Source: Atlantibacter subterraneus
GTDB taxonomy: Bacteria > Pseudomonadota > Gammaproteobacteria > Enterobacterales > Enterobacteriaceae
DNA length: 64,000 bases
Reading direction: 5' to 3' (one strand)
NCBI RefSeq assembly: GCF_027853245.1
Contig: NZ_JAPTZM010000003.1
A program made the translations under genes and the position numbers. Below the pieces are notes generated by a model that saw only the letters and a program-made list of their open reading frames with translations, had not been told where the DNA came from and searched no databases. The stretch's first letter is position 1; each line of letters opens with the position of its first letter. This document shows, one piece after another, positions 18,073-27,322 of the stretch.

Positions 18073-18846
18073 TTATCGGAGCAATTTATTAAGCTGGTGT
18101 AAAATGTCCTGTGTCTGGCCGTCCAGACGCAGCAGGTAAAACAGATAAAACAGCGCCAGTACGACAATGCCGCCAGACAGTACATGCTTAACGGTCAGAC
18201 GTTTGATGAGCTGATAGCGCCCGCCCTGCGTTTTTTTATCCTGATGCAGCAACGGAAAAGGCGCATCGCCGCGCAGTTTATGCAGGACGTGATAGAGACG
18301 CTGATATATCCGGTCAAATTCATCCTGCTGCTGTAAGGCAACTTTATAGCGCCCGCGAAAGCCAAGCGAAAAGCACAGATACAGGAACTCCAGCAGATCC
18401 TGGTAACGTACGGGTTCCCGGATCAGGCGTTCGAGCAAAATGTAGATTTTTTCACCGCCCCAGGCTTCGTTATGGAAATGCACCAGTAACGACTGTTTGA
18501 TCCATTCGTTTTTGTTCGACCAGCCATTACCCAGCGCCGCTTCGTCAATAAAGGTGCAGAGGATATAGCGGAACGACACGATAACGCCCGGTTCGTAACC
18601 CTGCTCCTGTAGTAGTTGTTCCACCGCCTGAACGTCCGTCACCACCTGAGCAAACAGATGCTCCGGCATGGACTGGCTGTTCATGGTGGCAAGACGCATC
18701 ACCATGCCGAGCAGCGGCGTGGCGGCATCGATCATCGGGTTCAGGCTGTTGCCGCGAAGCGTAAGCCGGTACTGGCGGCCCGGTGTTCCGCTTTCCGGCT
18801 TTGCAGGAAAAACCGACGGTTCGTTCATATCACCGATATCACTCAT
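18073..18846 (-). CDS. tssL: T6SS inner-membrane subunit TssL (DotU/IcmH family)
   Basis: A 257-residue short-type TssL: an N-terminal cytoplasmic DotU domain (about 35-205; motifs SFRYILCTFIDEAAL and LLEFLYLCFSLGFRGRY) and one transmembrane segment at about 221-239, with only a few residues beyond it. There is no peptidoglycan-binding OmpA-like domain, and no separate TagL gene in the cluster, so wall anchoring of this system would need another protein. TssL contacts TssM and the baseplate protein TssK. It lies between tssK and clpV with very short gaps. Confidence 0.93.
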   Translation of the reverse strand: MSDIGDMNEPSVFPAKPESGTPGRQYRLTLRGNSLNPMIDAATPLLGMVMRLATMNSQSMPEHLFAQVVTDVQAVEQLLQEQGYEPGVIVSFRYILCTFIDEAALGNGWSNKNEWIKQSLLVHFHNEAWGGEKIYILLERLIREPVRYQDLLEFLYLCFSLGFRGRYKVALQQQDEFDRIYQRLYHVLHKLRGDAPFPLLHQDKKTQGGRYQLIKRLTVKHVLSGGIVVLALFYLFYLLRLDGQTQDILHQLNKLLR

Positions 18847-18850
18847 GGCG

Positions 18851-20197
18851 TCAGCCTCTTATCGCCCATAACTGGAGATCCAGATCCGGGAAGGTGCCGG
18901 AAATATGCAGCGCCAGCGCGCCCGCTTTCACCACGTCCAGCCAGGCCGCAACGCCTTTTTCCAGTTCGAAGTAGACATAACCTTCGTGGTAGGGCAACTG
19001 GCGCGGGGCGGCGGTTAGCGTACGGATCGGAATACCCGGTACCTGGACGCTGACCACATCGCGAATTTTGTTGGTGGCGGCGATTTTTGACTGCTGGATA
19101 AACTGGCGCTGTACCTGGTCGTAGGGCATCCGGGCGCGTACGGCCAGCACCAGCTTGCTGGACTGCAACAGTGTCGGATCGTTGATGGGGGCAATCCACG
19201 TCCCTTCGGTAAAATGCAGCGGCAGATTCTGCGCGCGGGGAACCAGCACCGTATTGAGCGCCCGGCGCAGTTCCGGTATGACCGTTTTGTTGAAGGTGAG
19301 GGTGAGATCCCGGTGATCGTAGTGCTCCACCGTGCAGGGAAGGCGGTTGCCTTCGGTAAAGGTCATCAGTTCACCCAAAAGCCCCACCAGATCCCTGTAG
19401 AAAGCCTCCGGGTGCAGTGTATGAAGGCGTGTGCGGTGGGTGAACTGCATCTGGTGGCGATTGAGCATCTGCAGCATCATAAATTCAGCGACATCTGCGA
19501 TCCCGCTTTGCTCCGGCGAGCCAATACGCCCAGCAAGATCGGCAGCGCGGCTGGCCAGCAGTCCCTGAACCTCTCCGGCAAATGCCCCAAGTACCCCGCT
19601 GACGCGAATGGCCTGAACAGCAGGAATAAAGGCGGTGTCCAGCATCAGCGCACCAGTGGTGCTTGTGTTGCGGATGCGGCACAGGGGAAGCGTCACCATC
19701 GCACTGAGATCTTCGGCTCCGCTGACGATCCGGGGAACCAGTTGTCCCAGACCGACAGGCTGTTCGTCACCTTCATCCGTATGAAAATCGCGGATGCTGG
19801 TGTGAGTCAGGTGATAGCGCCCCGTTCCCTGCCCGGCGCTGTGCAGCCCCTGGATCTCATTGACCACATCACTGATAACCGGTAGCGCCAGGTAAATATC
19901 GTGGCTTTCTTTTGATGACAGCGTACCCGGCTGGAAAGGCTCCGGCAGCAGATCCTGGTCGGGGATACTGAATACGGTGCCGTCCGGCATACAGCCCGCC
20001 GCCCGGTCAATCATGATTTTGCCCTGGGCAAGCAGTTCGGTATTAATGGAGAGATCGGTGAAACCCCAGGCAAAATCGCCCTGTGCATCCAGACGACGGG
20101 TCAGTAGGTATTCGCAGTGGCGCTGCTGTTGCTGAAAATGCTGCGGCAGGGCAAATACGCCCTCCTGCCAGATAACCTTATTTTTCATTGTCGCCAT
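18851..20197 (-). CDS. tssK: T6SS baseplate subunit TssK
   Basis: Baseplate protein that links the phage-like baseplate to the membrane complex. The start region MKNKVIWQEGVFALPQHFQQ is the family signature, and the C-terminal part has the PGIPIRTLTAAPRQLPYHEGYVYFELEKG segment in pieces along 398-440. The frame opens at a GTG at 20203. I use the ATG at 20197 (448 residues), with AGAGGAAG about 8 bases upstream; the third option, ATG at 20188, would begin exactly at MKNKV. Start codons lie at the end of tssJ, so translation is coupled. Confidence 0.93.
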   Translation of the reverse strand: MATMKNKVIWQEGVFALPQHFQQQQRHCEYLLTRRLDAQGDFAWGFTDLSINTELLAQGKIMIDRAAGCMPDGTVFSIPDQDLLPEPFQPGTLSSKESHDIYLALPVISDVVNEIQGLHSAGQGTGRYHLTHTSIRDFHTDEGDEQPVGLGQLVPRIVSGAEDLSAMVTLPLCRIRNTSTTGALMLDTAFIPAVQAIRVSGVLGAFAGEVQGLLASRAADLAGRIGSPEQSGIADVAEFMMLQMLNRHQMQFTHRTRLHTLHPEAFYRDLVGLLGELMTFTEGNRLPCTVEHYDHRDLTLTFNKTVIPELRRALNTVLVPRAQNLPLHFTEGTWIAPINDPTLLQSSKLVLAVRARMPYDQVQRQFIQQSKIAATNKIRDVVSVQVPGIPIRTLTAAPRQLPYHEGYVYFELEKGVAAWLDVVKAGALALHISGTFPDLDLQLWAIRG

Positions 20198-20199
20198 CG

Positions 20200-20733
20200 T
20201 CACTCTTCCTCTTTCTTCATCTCAATCGTGTTGCTGCGGATATGCACCAGCAGGCGATAATTGTGGCCGGTGCTTTCCACCGGTTCGATTTGTTTCCATT
20301 CCGTTGTCTGGTCGTCAGAAAAATAGGCCACCACTGCAATAAATCCGGTTTTCTCATCCAGTTTTACGGGCGGCAGCGTTTTTATGGTGTCCGGCAACAG
20401 GTTAAAATCCTGATGGTCGATATAGTTTTTCCCCAGCACATCGGGCAAGGCAGTGGTGGCTATCTGGTCATAGTCGGCGGCCTGAAATTTTGAGTCATCG
20501 CTCAGATACACCAGTTGCACATCCACCGGCGCAGCGTCGCCATCGGCGGTAAGATTGGTATCCGGCTCGGTCAGTAGCGTCACCGTGACTTCCGACGCCT
20601 GTGATTTGAGGGAACCCACAGGGATGTTCGGGTTCGATATCACCTGGCCGATTTTTTTCACCGTCTCGCAACCCGTTAAGGTGGCGGCGAAAAGGACCGC
20701 CACCACGCAGACGCGAAAAAAACGCCCTGTCAT
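20200..20733 (-). CDS. tssJ: T6SS outer-membrane lipoprotein TssJ
   Basis: A 177-residue lipoprotein. Signal peptide with lipobox LTGC, lipidated Cys22, followed by Glu at +2, compatible with outer-membrane sorting. The mature part has the TssJ beta-sandwich pattern (VQLVYLSDDSKFQAADY, PPVKLDEKTGFIAVVAYFSD). It recruits TssM to the outer membrane. The start overlaps the tagH stop by 4 bases, and the stop lies within the tssK start region. Confidence 0.93.
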   Translation of the reverse strand: MTGRFFRVCVVAVLFAATLTGCETVKKIGQVISNPNIPVGSLKSQASEVTVTLLTEPDTNLTADGDAAPVDVQLVYLSDDSKFQAADYDQIATTALPDVLGKNYIDHQDFNLLPDTIKTLPPVKLDEKTGFIAVVAYFSDDQTTEWKQIEPVESTGHNYRLLVHIRSNTIEMKKEEE

Positions 20734-22025
20734 GCTTCCGGCTCCCGCTGTTTTTCACGTAGCACCCGGTCATACACCTGGGCGTAGACTTCATTGAACA
20801 GCATTTCGAAACCCTGCTGGCGGCTGGAAGCCAGTTCATCGTAGTAATGGCTGTACATTTTCCAGGCCCCGGCATCGTCCAGCGTCTGACGCTGCTCATG
20901 GCTGCGGCGGTACTGCACAAAGCGACGCAGCAGGCTCTGCGGCGAGAAGGCATCCAGCATCACGCGCAATGCTTCACAAATGGCCGCTTTATTCGCTTCT
21001 TCATGGTGGCGGATATTACGCAGGCTTTCAGCAATGGCCGACGGCGCGGCGAGATGCACTGGGCTTTTCCCTTCGGCAAACATCACGTTCAGTGCCGTGG
21101 CGTAATCCATGTCCAGGCGCAGGGGGTTGTCCTCCAGCGGGCGCAGATGCTTGTCCGACAGGCTGTTTTGCTGTTGTTGCAGACTCAGCAGTCCCTTAAC
21201 GGCGGCCTGGAGCGCCCGTCCGGCCTCTTCGAGAAACTCGTCGGCCTCCTGGGAATTGTTAATGGTCAGAGGGCAGTCCATTCCGCGCAGCAGTGGCGTG
21301 ACGGCCAGGTGGTAGTGCGCCATGGCGGCGAACTCATCTTCGTTATCGTTACGGGTATTTCCGGGCGGCAGATCCATAAACGGGGTATTGATGCCGTGGT
21401 TTCCGGTCAGATCAGACAGCGGTGGATCTGTACGGGAAGCGCGCAGGGAGAGCATCGGGTCCTGTGTTGCCGTCAGATTCTCCGACTGTAATGCGTGGAG
21501 CGGATCGCTGGAAAAACCGTGTGCCACCGTGGGGGCAAGCTGGTGCTGGAACGGCATTCCCGGCCAGGCAGGCTGACCCTCGGTGGTCAGCAGGGTTTCC
21601 GCCAGGCTGTCGCGGTTCATGACGATGGTTTCCGGGGTGGCCATCCGCTCATCGTAGCTGACGGCGACCCCCTCATGCAGAAAAGCTTTCAGCGCCAGCG
21701 CGCCAAGCTGAATTTCATCGCCCTGGCGCAGGCGCACCAGCGCATCAGACGGGACCGGGGCCAGGTTAATTATCAGCCCCGGCATCAGACTTTTCAGGCA
21801 GAACGCCCCGTCATGCCGGACAACCGTGCAGGCATGTCCGGCAATGGCCCCCGCCCTGTCCTGTACCGACCAGCGGCAGTCGGACGCATGACCGATATCG
21901 CCGCCGTCTTCGCTGAACAGGCATTTTGCGGCGCGTCCGCTTTCCAGCTCATTGCCGTTCATCACCTGTAACGTCAGCGATGCCTGGCGGGATTGCGATT
22001 TTTCCTCAGCCATTGATAACTCCAT
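20730..22025 (-). CDS. tagH: FHA-domain T6SS protein TagH
   Basis: A 431-residue protein. The N-terminal FHA-type beta-sandwich (about 5-105) carries GGDIGHASDCRW and AGHACTVVRHDGAF; the C-terminal part (about 240-431) is the T6SS FHA family region (LLSLQQQQNSLSDK, SLLRRFVQYRRS). The canonical phosphothreonine-binding residues are altered: the Arg after the Gly is His, and the Ser of S-x-x-H is Ala. No Ser/Thr kinase (PpkA) or phosphatase (PppA) gene is in the island, so phospho-dependent control is doubtful. I chose the ATG at 22025 because AGGGAG stands 7 bases upstream; the longer frame overlaps tssG. Confidence 0.85.
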   Translation of the reverse strand: MELSMAEEKSQSRQASLTLQVMNGNELESGRAAKCLFSEDGGDIGHASDCRWSVQDRAGAIAGHACTVVRHDGAFCLKSLMPGLIINLAPVPSDALVRLRQGDEIQLGALALKAFLHEGVAVSYDERMATPETIVMNRDSLAETLLTTEGQPAWPGMPFQHQLAPTVAHGFSSDPLHALQSENLTATQDPMLSLRASRTDPPLSDLTGNHGINTPFMDLPPGNTRNDNEDEFAAMAHYHLAVTPLLRGMDCPLTINNSQEADEFLEEAGRALQAAVKGLLSLQQQQNSLSDKHLRPLEDNPLRLDMDYATALNVMFAEGKSPVHLAAPSAIAESLRNIRHHEEANKAAICEALRVMLDAFSPQSLLRRFVQYRRSHEQRQTLDDAGAWKMYSHYYDELASSRQQGFEMLFNEVYAQVYDRVLREKQREPEA

Positions 22026-22029
22026 AAAA

Positions 22030-23079
22030 TTACTCCCTGATTCGAATGGTGATGGCTGGCGGCGTTCTGGGATCACCGATAAAACAGGTTCGTCCCAGTT
22101 GAGAACTGTCCCTGTTGCCCAGACGCATTCCCTTAGCCTGCTCAGGTGCCAGGCATAGCCGTAAATCCCAGGCAAACTGGTCGCGCAGAATAAAGGAAAT
22201 AAACATGGTCAGCGGCAGGTGGTTTTCACCGTCAGGTAAAAATGAGAGATAGCGCTCACGCGACAGATCGCCAATCTGCAGCAGAAATTTGCCGCTGCGA
22301 TCCGGTACACGGGAACCCAGCGTAAAATTGACGCCGATAATGGATTTTCCCGGAACATGACCGGCAGTCTTACTTTTGGGATTGCGTACACCCAGTTGAG
22401 CACGCCGTGAGGGATCGACAGCGACCTTACGCAACTGCCAGCGTTCAATGGTGACGTCCGGCAAATCGAAGCAGTGCGATACCAGATTGCAGATAACCTC
22501 CGGCGCACGGCCCGGTGTGGCGAGGATACCGGCGTAGGCCAGCATTTTGCTGTGGTTAATGGCAAGACTGTCGCGCACGCTCTGGCTGCCTAAACCCACC
22601 AGCGCATACATCCGCTGTGAGAAGGTATCGGTGCCGCCGTTGCGAAAGCAGATGTAATAGCGGTATTTACGCCAGGCGTGATAAGCGAACTGCGTCCAGC
22701 GGTGGCTGAAAAGGTCGAGAAATTCTTTCAGGCCGTCTTCATTCTGCGCGGATTCGCGCGCCATCCGGTCCAGATAATAACCAGGCAGCGGTGACTGGCT
22801 GCCGGAAAAGCCGAGGAATTTTGTTTCCAGCACAAACTGGCCCGTATTACTGCGGAAGAGCTGGCCCAGATCGCTGCCCGGAAACGCAATACTGGCGTCA
22901 GAACTGAAACGCACAATTTCCTCGTCGGGTTCGGTACGCAGCGAAACTTCCTGATCCGCTGTGCCATAACGACGATAGAGCGCCTCCATCAGTACATAGA
23001 AATTACAGCCGCGCACATCTGCCGGAAACGGTGACTCCGCTTTTATATCAGGGCGTGCTGGCCCATTTTCTCCTGCCAT
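22030..23079 (-). CDS. tssG: T6SS baseplate wedge subunit TssG
   Basis: A 349-residue TssG. Family segments FYVLMEALYRR, VSLRTEPDEEIVRFSSDASI, LETKFLGFSGSQSPLPGYY and GVNFTLGSRVPDRSGKF are all visible. It forms the TssE-TssF2-TssG wedge of the baseplate. It overlaps the end of tssF by 37 bases, which is common for this pair. Confidence 0.93.
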   Translation of the reverse strand: MAGENGPARPDIKAESPFPADVRGCNFYVLMEALYRRYGTADQEVSLRTEPDEEIVRFSSDASIAFPGSDLGQLFRSNTGQFVLETKFLGFSGSQSPLPGYYLDRMARESAQNEDGLKEFLDLFSHRWTQFAYHAWRKYRYYICFRNGGTDTFSQRMYALVGLGSQSVRDSLAINHSKMLAYAGILATPGRAPEVICNLVSHCFDLPDVTIERWQLRKVAVDPSRRAQLGVRNPKSKTAGHVPGKSIIGVNFTLGSRVPDRSGKFLLQIGDLSRERYLSFLPDGENHLPLTMFISFILRDQFAWDLRLCLAPEQAKGMRLGNRDSSQLGRTCFIGDPRTPPAITIRIRE

Positions 23080-24884
23080 TCCCAGGACTCCAGGCTTTCC
23101 GTGTTAATAATTTTCAGACAGTGATAGGAATTGATGCTGGCGTAGAGGGCGAAGAAGTGCGACAGCACCGTCCCCAGCAGATAAATTTCACCTTCACAGA
23201 CAAACGGATCGGGACGTATCCACAGTGTGGTCGCCAGTCCGCGCACCGGGACACCCTTAAAAAGCCGATCGACAGGTTTAGTTTCGAGTTTTTCGATGGC
23301 GTCCAGTTTCTGGCGCGACAACCTGGCCCGCTGTGGATGATGAACGCCCGGTAAATCAAAGGTGCGCAGAATCTGGAGCAACGTCTCCCGGTCCAGCAGG
23401 GACAGGTAGTTCAGGTTCATGGCGGAAATTAGCGACCAGTGCATGTCTCCGTCTGTCACCGGCCAGAGTGGCTGCGTCGGGCGCGTGACGTTGTAAAATG
23501 AGGCCACTGCCGGGTTTTTGTTGACCGCCACGCAGATATCGCCGGTGTGCAGCCGGGCGGGTAACATCCGGTTGGTACAGATTAACGAGGCGGTGATCAC
23601 ATCATCATTAAACCGCGAGTTGTCCGGCACGCTGCCGTCGGCATGGACAAAAGCGATGGAATGCTCAAGACCGCGATGAAACAGAGATGTCTTCGTCCGG
23701 TGGTGCCAGTAGACGACTTCCCGCTGCTGGCTGTATTCCATCTGGTGGTGGAAGCTTTCAAATTCGGGCCAGTGGCGCACCTGGCTACCCGGATGGCTGG
23801 CATCAGAAGAGGATTTGACTTTACTGGTGACGGCGCTGACCTGAAAAATATCGTAAGCGTCCGGGTGTTTGTGGCTGGCGCGCAGCGGGTATTCCGCCCT
23901 GTGACCATCCGGCCTGACGGGTTCGGCATAATGAGAAAACAGGTTCACGGCAGGCGTACAGTGCAGCCGCAGGGAATCCTGGCGTAATTTGATGTCAGCC
24001 GGTAACGGACGGTTAAAATGCAGGCGCAGCGTAAAGGCGCTGACCGGAAAATCTGCCGGTAGCGGTGCAACATCCCGTAAATGAAAGAAGAAAAACGCTT
24101 CGGGATAGCAGAAATATTCCTGGAGAACACGGTAGCCGCTATGAACGTTCTTAGGCCAGGGCAGCAGGGCGTCCTGGTTGCCAAATCCTGCGGCATCCAG
24201 CCACAGAGCTGGCAGCGGCAGGCGACGATCCCCTGCGATCAGTTCCGCATCCATCAGGCATTCGCAGAACCACAGATAAAGTTGGTGACGGGTGTAGTCG
24301 TCTTCGTTGCCCAGCCAGAAAGTCAGTTTGTTCAGATCGAGGATATCCGGTAACACCCGGTCATCGGCAACGAAGCTGATATCAATAATACCTTCTTTCA
24401 GGCTGCTGGCGTTGCGCACGTTATCAATGCGTAGCGGCTGTAACCAGATATCCCGCGCCAGGGTAAAATGGCAGGCGGGAAGCGGTTCCGGTTTATCGTT
24501 GCCATCAGACAGCGGTTTCTGGTTCAATGCCGTTGTACGGGTTTCGCCTGAGCTGATGAGTTCATTACGGCAGACCTGAACAGGGGTTTTTAACTGATCG
24601 GTTCTGGGTTCATAAGCAATGACTGTCATGGCGGGAACCGGGCGCAAATAATTGGCCCACAACATACGGATCAGTCCGTGAGTAAATTCAGGGAACTCAT
24701 CTTCGATTTTCTGACGCAGACTGCCGGACATAAAAGCAAAGGCTTCCAGCAGGCGCTCTACATCCGGATCGCCCTCTTTCTCGGCCAGAAAATGGGCCAG
24801 ATGCGGTTTTTCCTGTGCCAGCAATTTGCCAAGCTGACGCAGATAATCCAATTCTTCGCGGTAATATTTCTCCTCAAAGGGCAT
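23043..24884 (-). CDS. tssF: T6SS baseplate wedge subunit TssF
   Basis: A 613-residue TssF. The N-terminus YYREELDYLRQLGKLLAQEK and RLLEAFAFMSGSLRQKIEDEFPE in succession are the family hallmark; the C-terminal LEHSIAFVHADGSVPDNS and the VPVRGLATTLWIRPDPFVCEGE region follow. Baseplate core protein binding TssG and TssK. GGAG upstream of the ATG; 5 bases after the tssE stop. Confidence 0.95.
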   Translation of the reverse strand: MPFEEKYYREELDYLRQLGKLLAQEKPHLAHFLAEKEGDPDVERLLEAFAFMSGSLRQKIEDEFPEFTHGLIRMLWANYLRPVPAMTVIAYEPRTDQLKTPVQVCRNELISSGETRTTALNQKPLSDGNDKPEPLPACHFTLARDIWLQPLRIDNVRNASSLKEGIIDISFVADDRVLPDILDLNKLTFWLGNEDDYTRHQLYLWFCECLMDAELIAGDRRLPLPALWLDAAGFGNQDALLPWPKNVHSGYRVLQEYFCYPEAFFFFHLRDVAPLPADFPVSAFTLRLHFNRPLPADIKLRQDSLRLHCTPAVNLFSHYAEPVRPDGHRAEYPLRASHKHPDAYDIFQVSAVTSKVKSSSDASHPGSQVRHWPEFESFHHQMEYSQQREVVYWHHRTKTSLFHRGLEHSIAFVHADGSVPDNSRFNDDVITASLICTNRMLPARLHTGDICVAVNKNPAVASFYNVTRPTQPLWPVTDGDMHWSLISAMNLNYLSLLDRETLLQILRTFDLPGVHHPQRARLSRQKLDAIEKLETKPVDRLFKGVPVRGLATTLWIRPDPFVCEGEIYLLGTVLSHFFALYASINSYHCLKIINTESLESWEWQEKMGQHALI

Positions 24885-24889
24885 TTTGC

Positions 24890-25318
24890 TTACTCCACGC
24901 GGTATTGCTGGTGGTTGTCCAGCACAATATCAAACTCAAGCACATCCCTGATCTCACTGAAGCTGACTGATGCCACAATACGAAAACGTAACTCTAATGG
25001 TGCATTTTCATCCTGTTCGAATGTGGTTACGGTCGCCTCACATATTCGTGGTTCGTAACGCAAAATACAGCTTTGTATTGCCCGTGCTGTTGTGTCCCTG
25101 AGATTCATGGATACCGACGCAATATTATCCAGATTAGAGATCCCCAGCTCCGGTGAGCCGTAGCAACTACCGGACCGGGTATTCAGGATCTGTTGCAGGT
25201 TACGTCTGATCGATCGCACCAGCGCTTCTTTGGGGTTCTGGTATGAAGACGGGTTCGCCGCTTCCGTGATGCGCTCAAACAGACTGCCTGTAAATCCTGA
25301 ATCCCGGCGCATCGGCAT
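24890..25318 (-). CDS. tssE: T6SS baseplate protein TssE (gp25-like)
   Basis: A 142-residue homologue of the phage T4 baseplate protein gp25, which starts sheath polymerisation. The segments SLFERITEA, VRSIRRNLQQILNTRSGS and YGSPELGISNL are typical. The first ATG (25318) overlaps the tssC stop by one base and lies only 2 bases after AAGGAG. The second ATG (25312) has a better spacing of 8 bases, so the real start may be two codons later. Confidence 0.93.
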   Translation of the reverse strand: MPMRRDSGFTGSLFERITEAANPSSYQNPKEALVRSIRRNLQQILNTRSGSCYGSPELGISNLDNIASVSMNLRDTTARAIQSCILRYEPRICEATVTTFEQDENAPLELRFRIVASVSFSEIRDVLEFDIVLDNHQQYRVE

Positions 25319-26802
25319 TACTCCTTATCCAGGCGTCCGACCAGGCTCAGGTCAAAACTTGCACCCATGTACTTAAAATGGGGGCGAACGGAGATTGCGA
25401 CCTGGTACCAGCCCGGTTCGCCTTCCACATCCAGAACCTCGATTTTTGCCTGGCGTAACGGCCTGTGACTGCGAACCTCAGCAGGCGGATTTTCCTGATC
25501 GGCCACATATTGGCGGATCCAGGCATTCAGCTCGCGCTCCAGGTCGCCACGCTCTTTCCATGAACCGAGCTGTTCCCGCTGGATAACTTTGATGTAGTGG
25601 GCTAACCGGCTGATAACGAATAAATAAGGTAACTGTGTGCCCAGTTTGTAATTAGTTTCAGCGGCTTTGCCTTCCGGTGTTTTGGGGAATTTTTTCGGTT
25701 TCTGAATCGAATTGGCCGAGAAAAAACAGGCATTGTCGGAGCCTTTTCGCATGGTGAGGGTGATAAAACCTTCTTCTGCCAGCTCGTACTCGCGACGGTC
25801 AGTGATTAACACCTCGGTCGGAATTTTGGCCTGCATTTGTCCCATCGCTTCATACATATGGACGGGCAGATCCTTTACTGCGCCACCACTAGTCGGACCA
25901 ATTATATTGGGACACCAGCGGTATTTTGCGAAGCTTTCCGCCAGATTGGCGGCCAGCAAAAACGCGGTATTGCCCCATAAATAATCGTTGTGATCCTGGC
26001 TGACACTTTCATTGTAGCGGAACGACTTGACCAGATTTTCATCGGTCGAGTAGGGATGACGCACCAGGAACCGGGGTGCTGTCAGCCCCAGATAACGGGA
26101 ATCTTCAGATTCACGCAGGGTACGCCACCGGGAGTACGCCGGTCCTTCAAAAATGGCTCCTGGCTCCCTGATCTCCGGTAATTCCGTCCACGAATCCAGA
26201 CCGAAAAATTCGGACGATACTGATGACAGGAACGGGCAATGTGCCATTGCGGACACCTGGCTGAGATATTTCAGTAACTTCATATCTCGCGTGGTGTTTT
26301 TAAACGCAAAATTGCCAATCACCGCCGCCACCGGTTCACCGCCAAACTGCCCGTAACCGCTTGAATAAACATGCTTATAATAAGCTGACTGGGTGGTGTC
26401 CGCCGCGAAATCGAAGTCGTCTAGTAACTCTTCCTGGGTGGCATTAAGAAAATGAATTTTAATGTTTTCGCGGGTATCAGCACGTTCGACCAGCAGCTTC
26501 AGGGAGCGCAGCAACGACTCCAGTTCCTGAAACTCCGGGGTATGAATAATAGCATCCATCTGTCTGCCGGTGCGCACATCAATATCGTTTATCATGGCAT
26601 CAACTGCCAGAATATTGATGGGTTCTTCGTTACTGTCGCTCTGTAACATGGCGGCAATAAATGCCCCAACACCCTGACGGGTAATATCGTAGCTTTCTGA
26701 TGCGGGCTGAACGCGGGTCTGCGCCATAATTTCATCAAGCAGGGACGGAGTTACAGTAGTTTGTGACGTGCTGGCGGGAGCGATATCTTCCTGTAATGAC
26801 AT
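25318..26802 (-). CDS. tssC: T6SS sheath large subunit TssC (VipB)
   Basis: A 494-residue sheath protein that forms the contractile sheath with TssB. Typical segments are INILAVDAMINDIDV, WRTLRESEDSRYLGLTAPRFL, WGNTAFLLAANLAESFAKYRW in parts, and the C-terminal HFKYMGASFDLSLVGRLDKE. I use the ATG at 26802 with AGAAGGA 8 bases upstream; a longer frame overlaps tssB and is unlikely. It follows tssB after 22 bases. Confidence 0.96.
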   Translation of the reverse strand: MSLQEDIAPASTSQTTVTPSLLDEIMAQTRVQPASESYDITRQGVGAFIAAMLQSDSNEEPINILAVDAMINDIDVRTGRQMDAIIHTPEFQELESLLRSLKLLVERADTRENIKIHFLNATQEELLDDFDFAADTTQSAYYKHVYSSGYGQFGGEPVAAVIGNFAFKNTTRDMKLLKYLSQVSAMAHCPFLSSVSSEFFGLDSWTELPEIREPGAIFEGPAYSRWRTLRESEDSRYLGLTAPRFLVRHPYSTDENLVKSFRYNESVSQDHNDYLWGNTAFLLAANLAESFAKYRWCPNIIGPTSGGAVKDLPVHMYEAMGQMQAKIPTEVLITDRREYELAEEGFITLTMRKGSDNACFFSANSIQKPKKFPKTPEGKAAETNYKLGTQLPYLFVISRLAHYIKVIQREQLGSWKERGDLERELNAWIRQYVADQENPPAEVRSHRPLRQAKIEVLDVEGEPGWYQVAISVRPHFKYMGASFDLSLVGRLDKE

Positions 26803-26824
26803 GTTGGAAATCCTTCTGCAAAAA

Positions 26825-27322
26825 TTATTTCTTAACGGCAATGCCCAGTTCCTGAATCAGTTGCTCGCGCGTCTCTTCGTTGTCCAGCAACGCCTGGATT
26901 TGTTGGCGGAAGGCGGGAAGATTCCCCATAGGCGATTTGAGTGCAACCAACGCTTCACGCAACTCCAGCAGTCGTTTTATCTCCGGCACCTGGCGGGCAA
27001 TACTGTCCGGGGAAAGATCGTTCATCGACTTAATTTTCAGGCTGATGTTCAGGTGTTCATCCGGCACATCGCTGAGTTCAGCCGGAACCAGAAACTCCCG
27101 CTCAATACCCGCTTCCGCAATCACCGCGTCAAGGTTGTGTCGGTTAACGGCAACGGCCGTGCGCTCATCCAGCGGAGTCTTGTCCGGCGCGCCTTTGAGA
27201 TTGCCGGTGACCAGAAGGTTAAGCGGCAACTCGACATCTGCTGCCACGCCGTCAATTTTTGGCGTGTATTTAATTGAAATACGTTCTTTTGGCGCGACGC
27301 TGCCATCATTTCTGCTGCTCAT
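26825..27322 (-). CDS. tssB: T6SS sheath small subunit TssB (VipA)
   Basis: A 165-residue sheath protein, first gene of the leftward operon. VAPKERISIKYTP near the N-terminus and LPLNLLVTGNLKG are family marks, followed by the C-terminal helix LRELREALVALKSPMGNLPAFR-like region that binds ClpV and TssC. I start at the ATG at 27322 because the product then begins M-S-S-R-N-D-G-S-V-A-P-K as in relatives. An in-frame ATG at 27355 would add 11 residues but has no ribosome site. The site at 27322 itself is weak (GGA). Confidence 0.93.
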   Translation of the reverse strand: MSSRNDGSVAPKERISIKYTPKIDGVAADVELPLNLLVTGNLKGAPDKTPLDERTAVAVNRHNLDAVIAEAGIEREFLVPAELSDVPDEHLNISLKIKSMNDLSPDSIARQVPEIKRLLELREALVALKSPMGNLPAFRQQIQALLDNEETREQLIQELGIAVKK

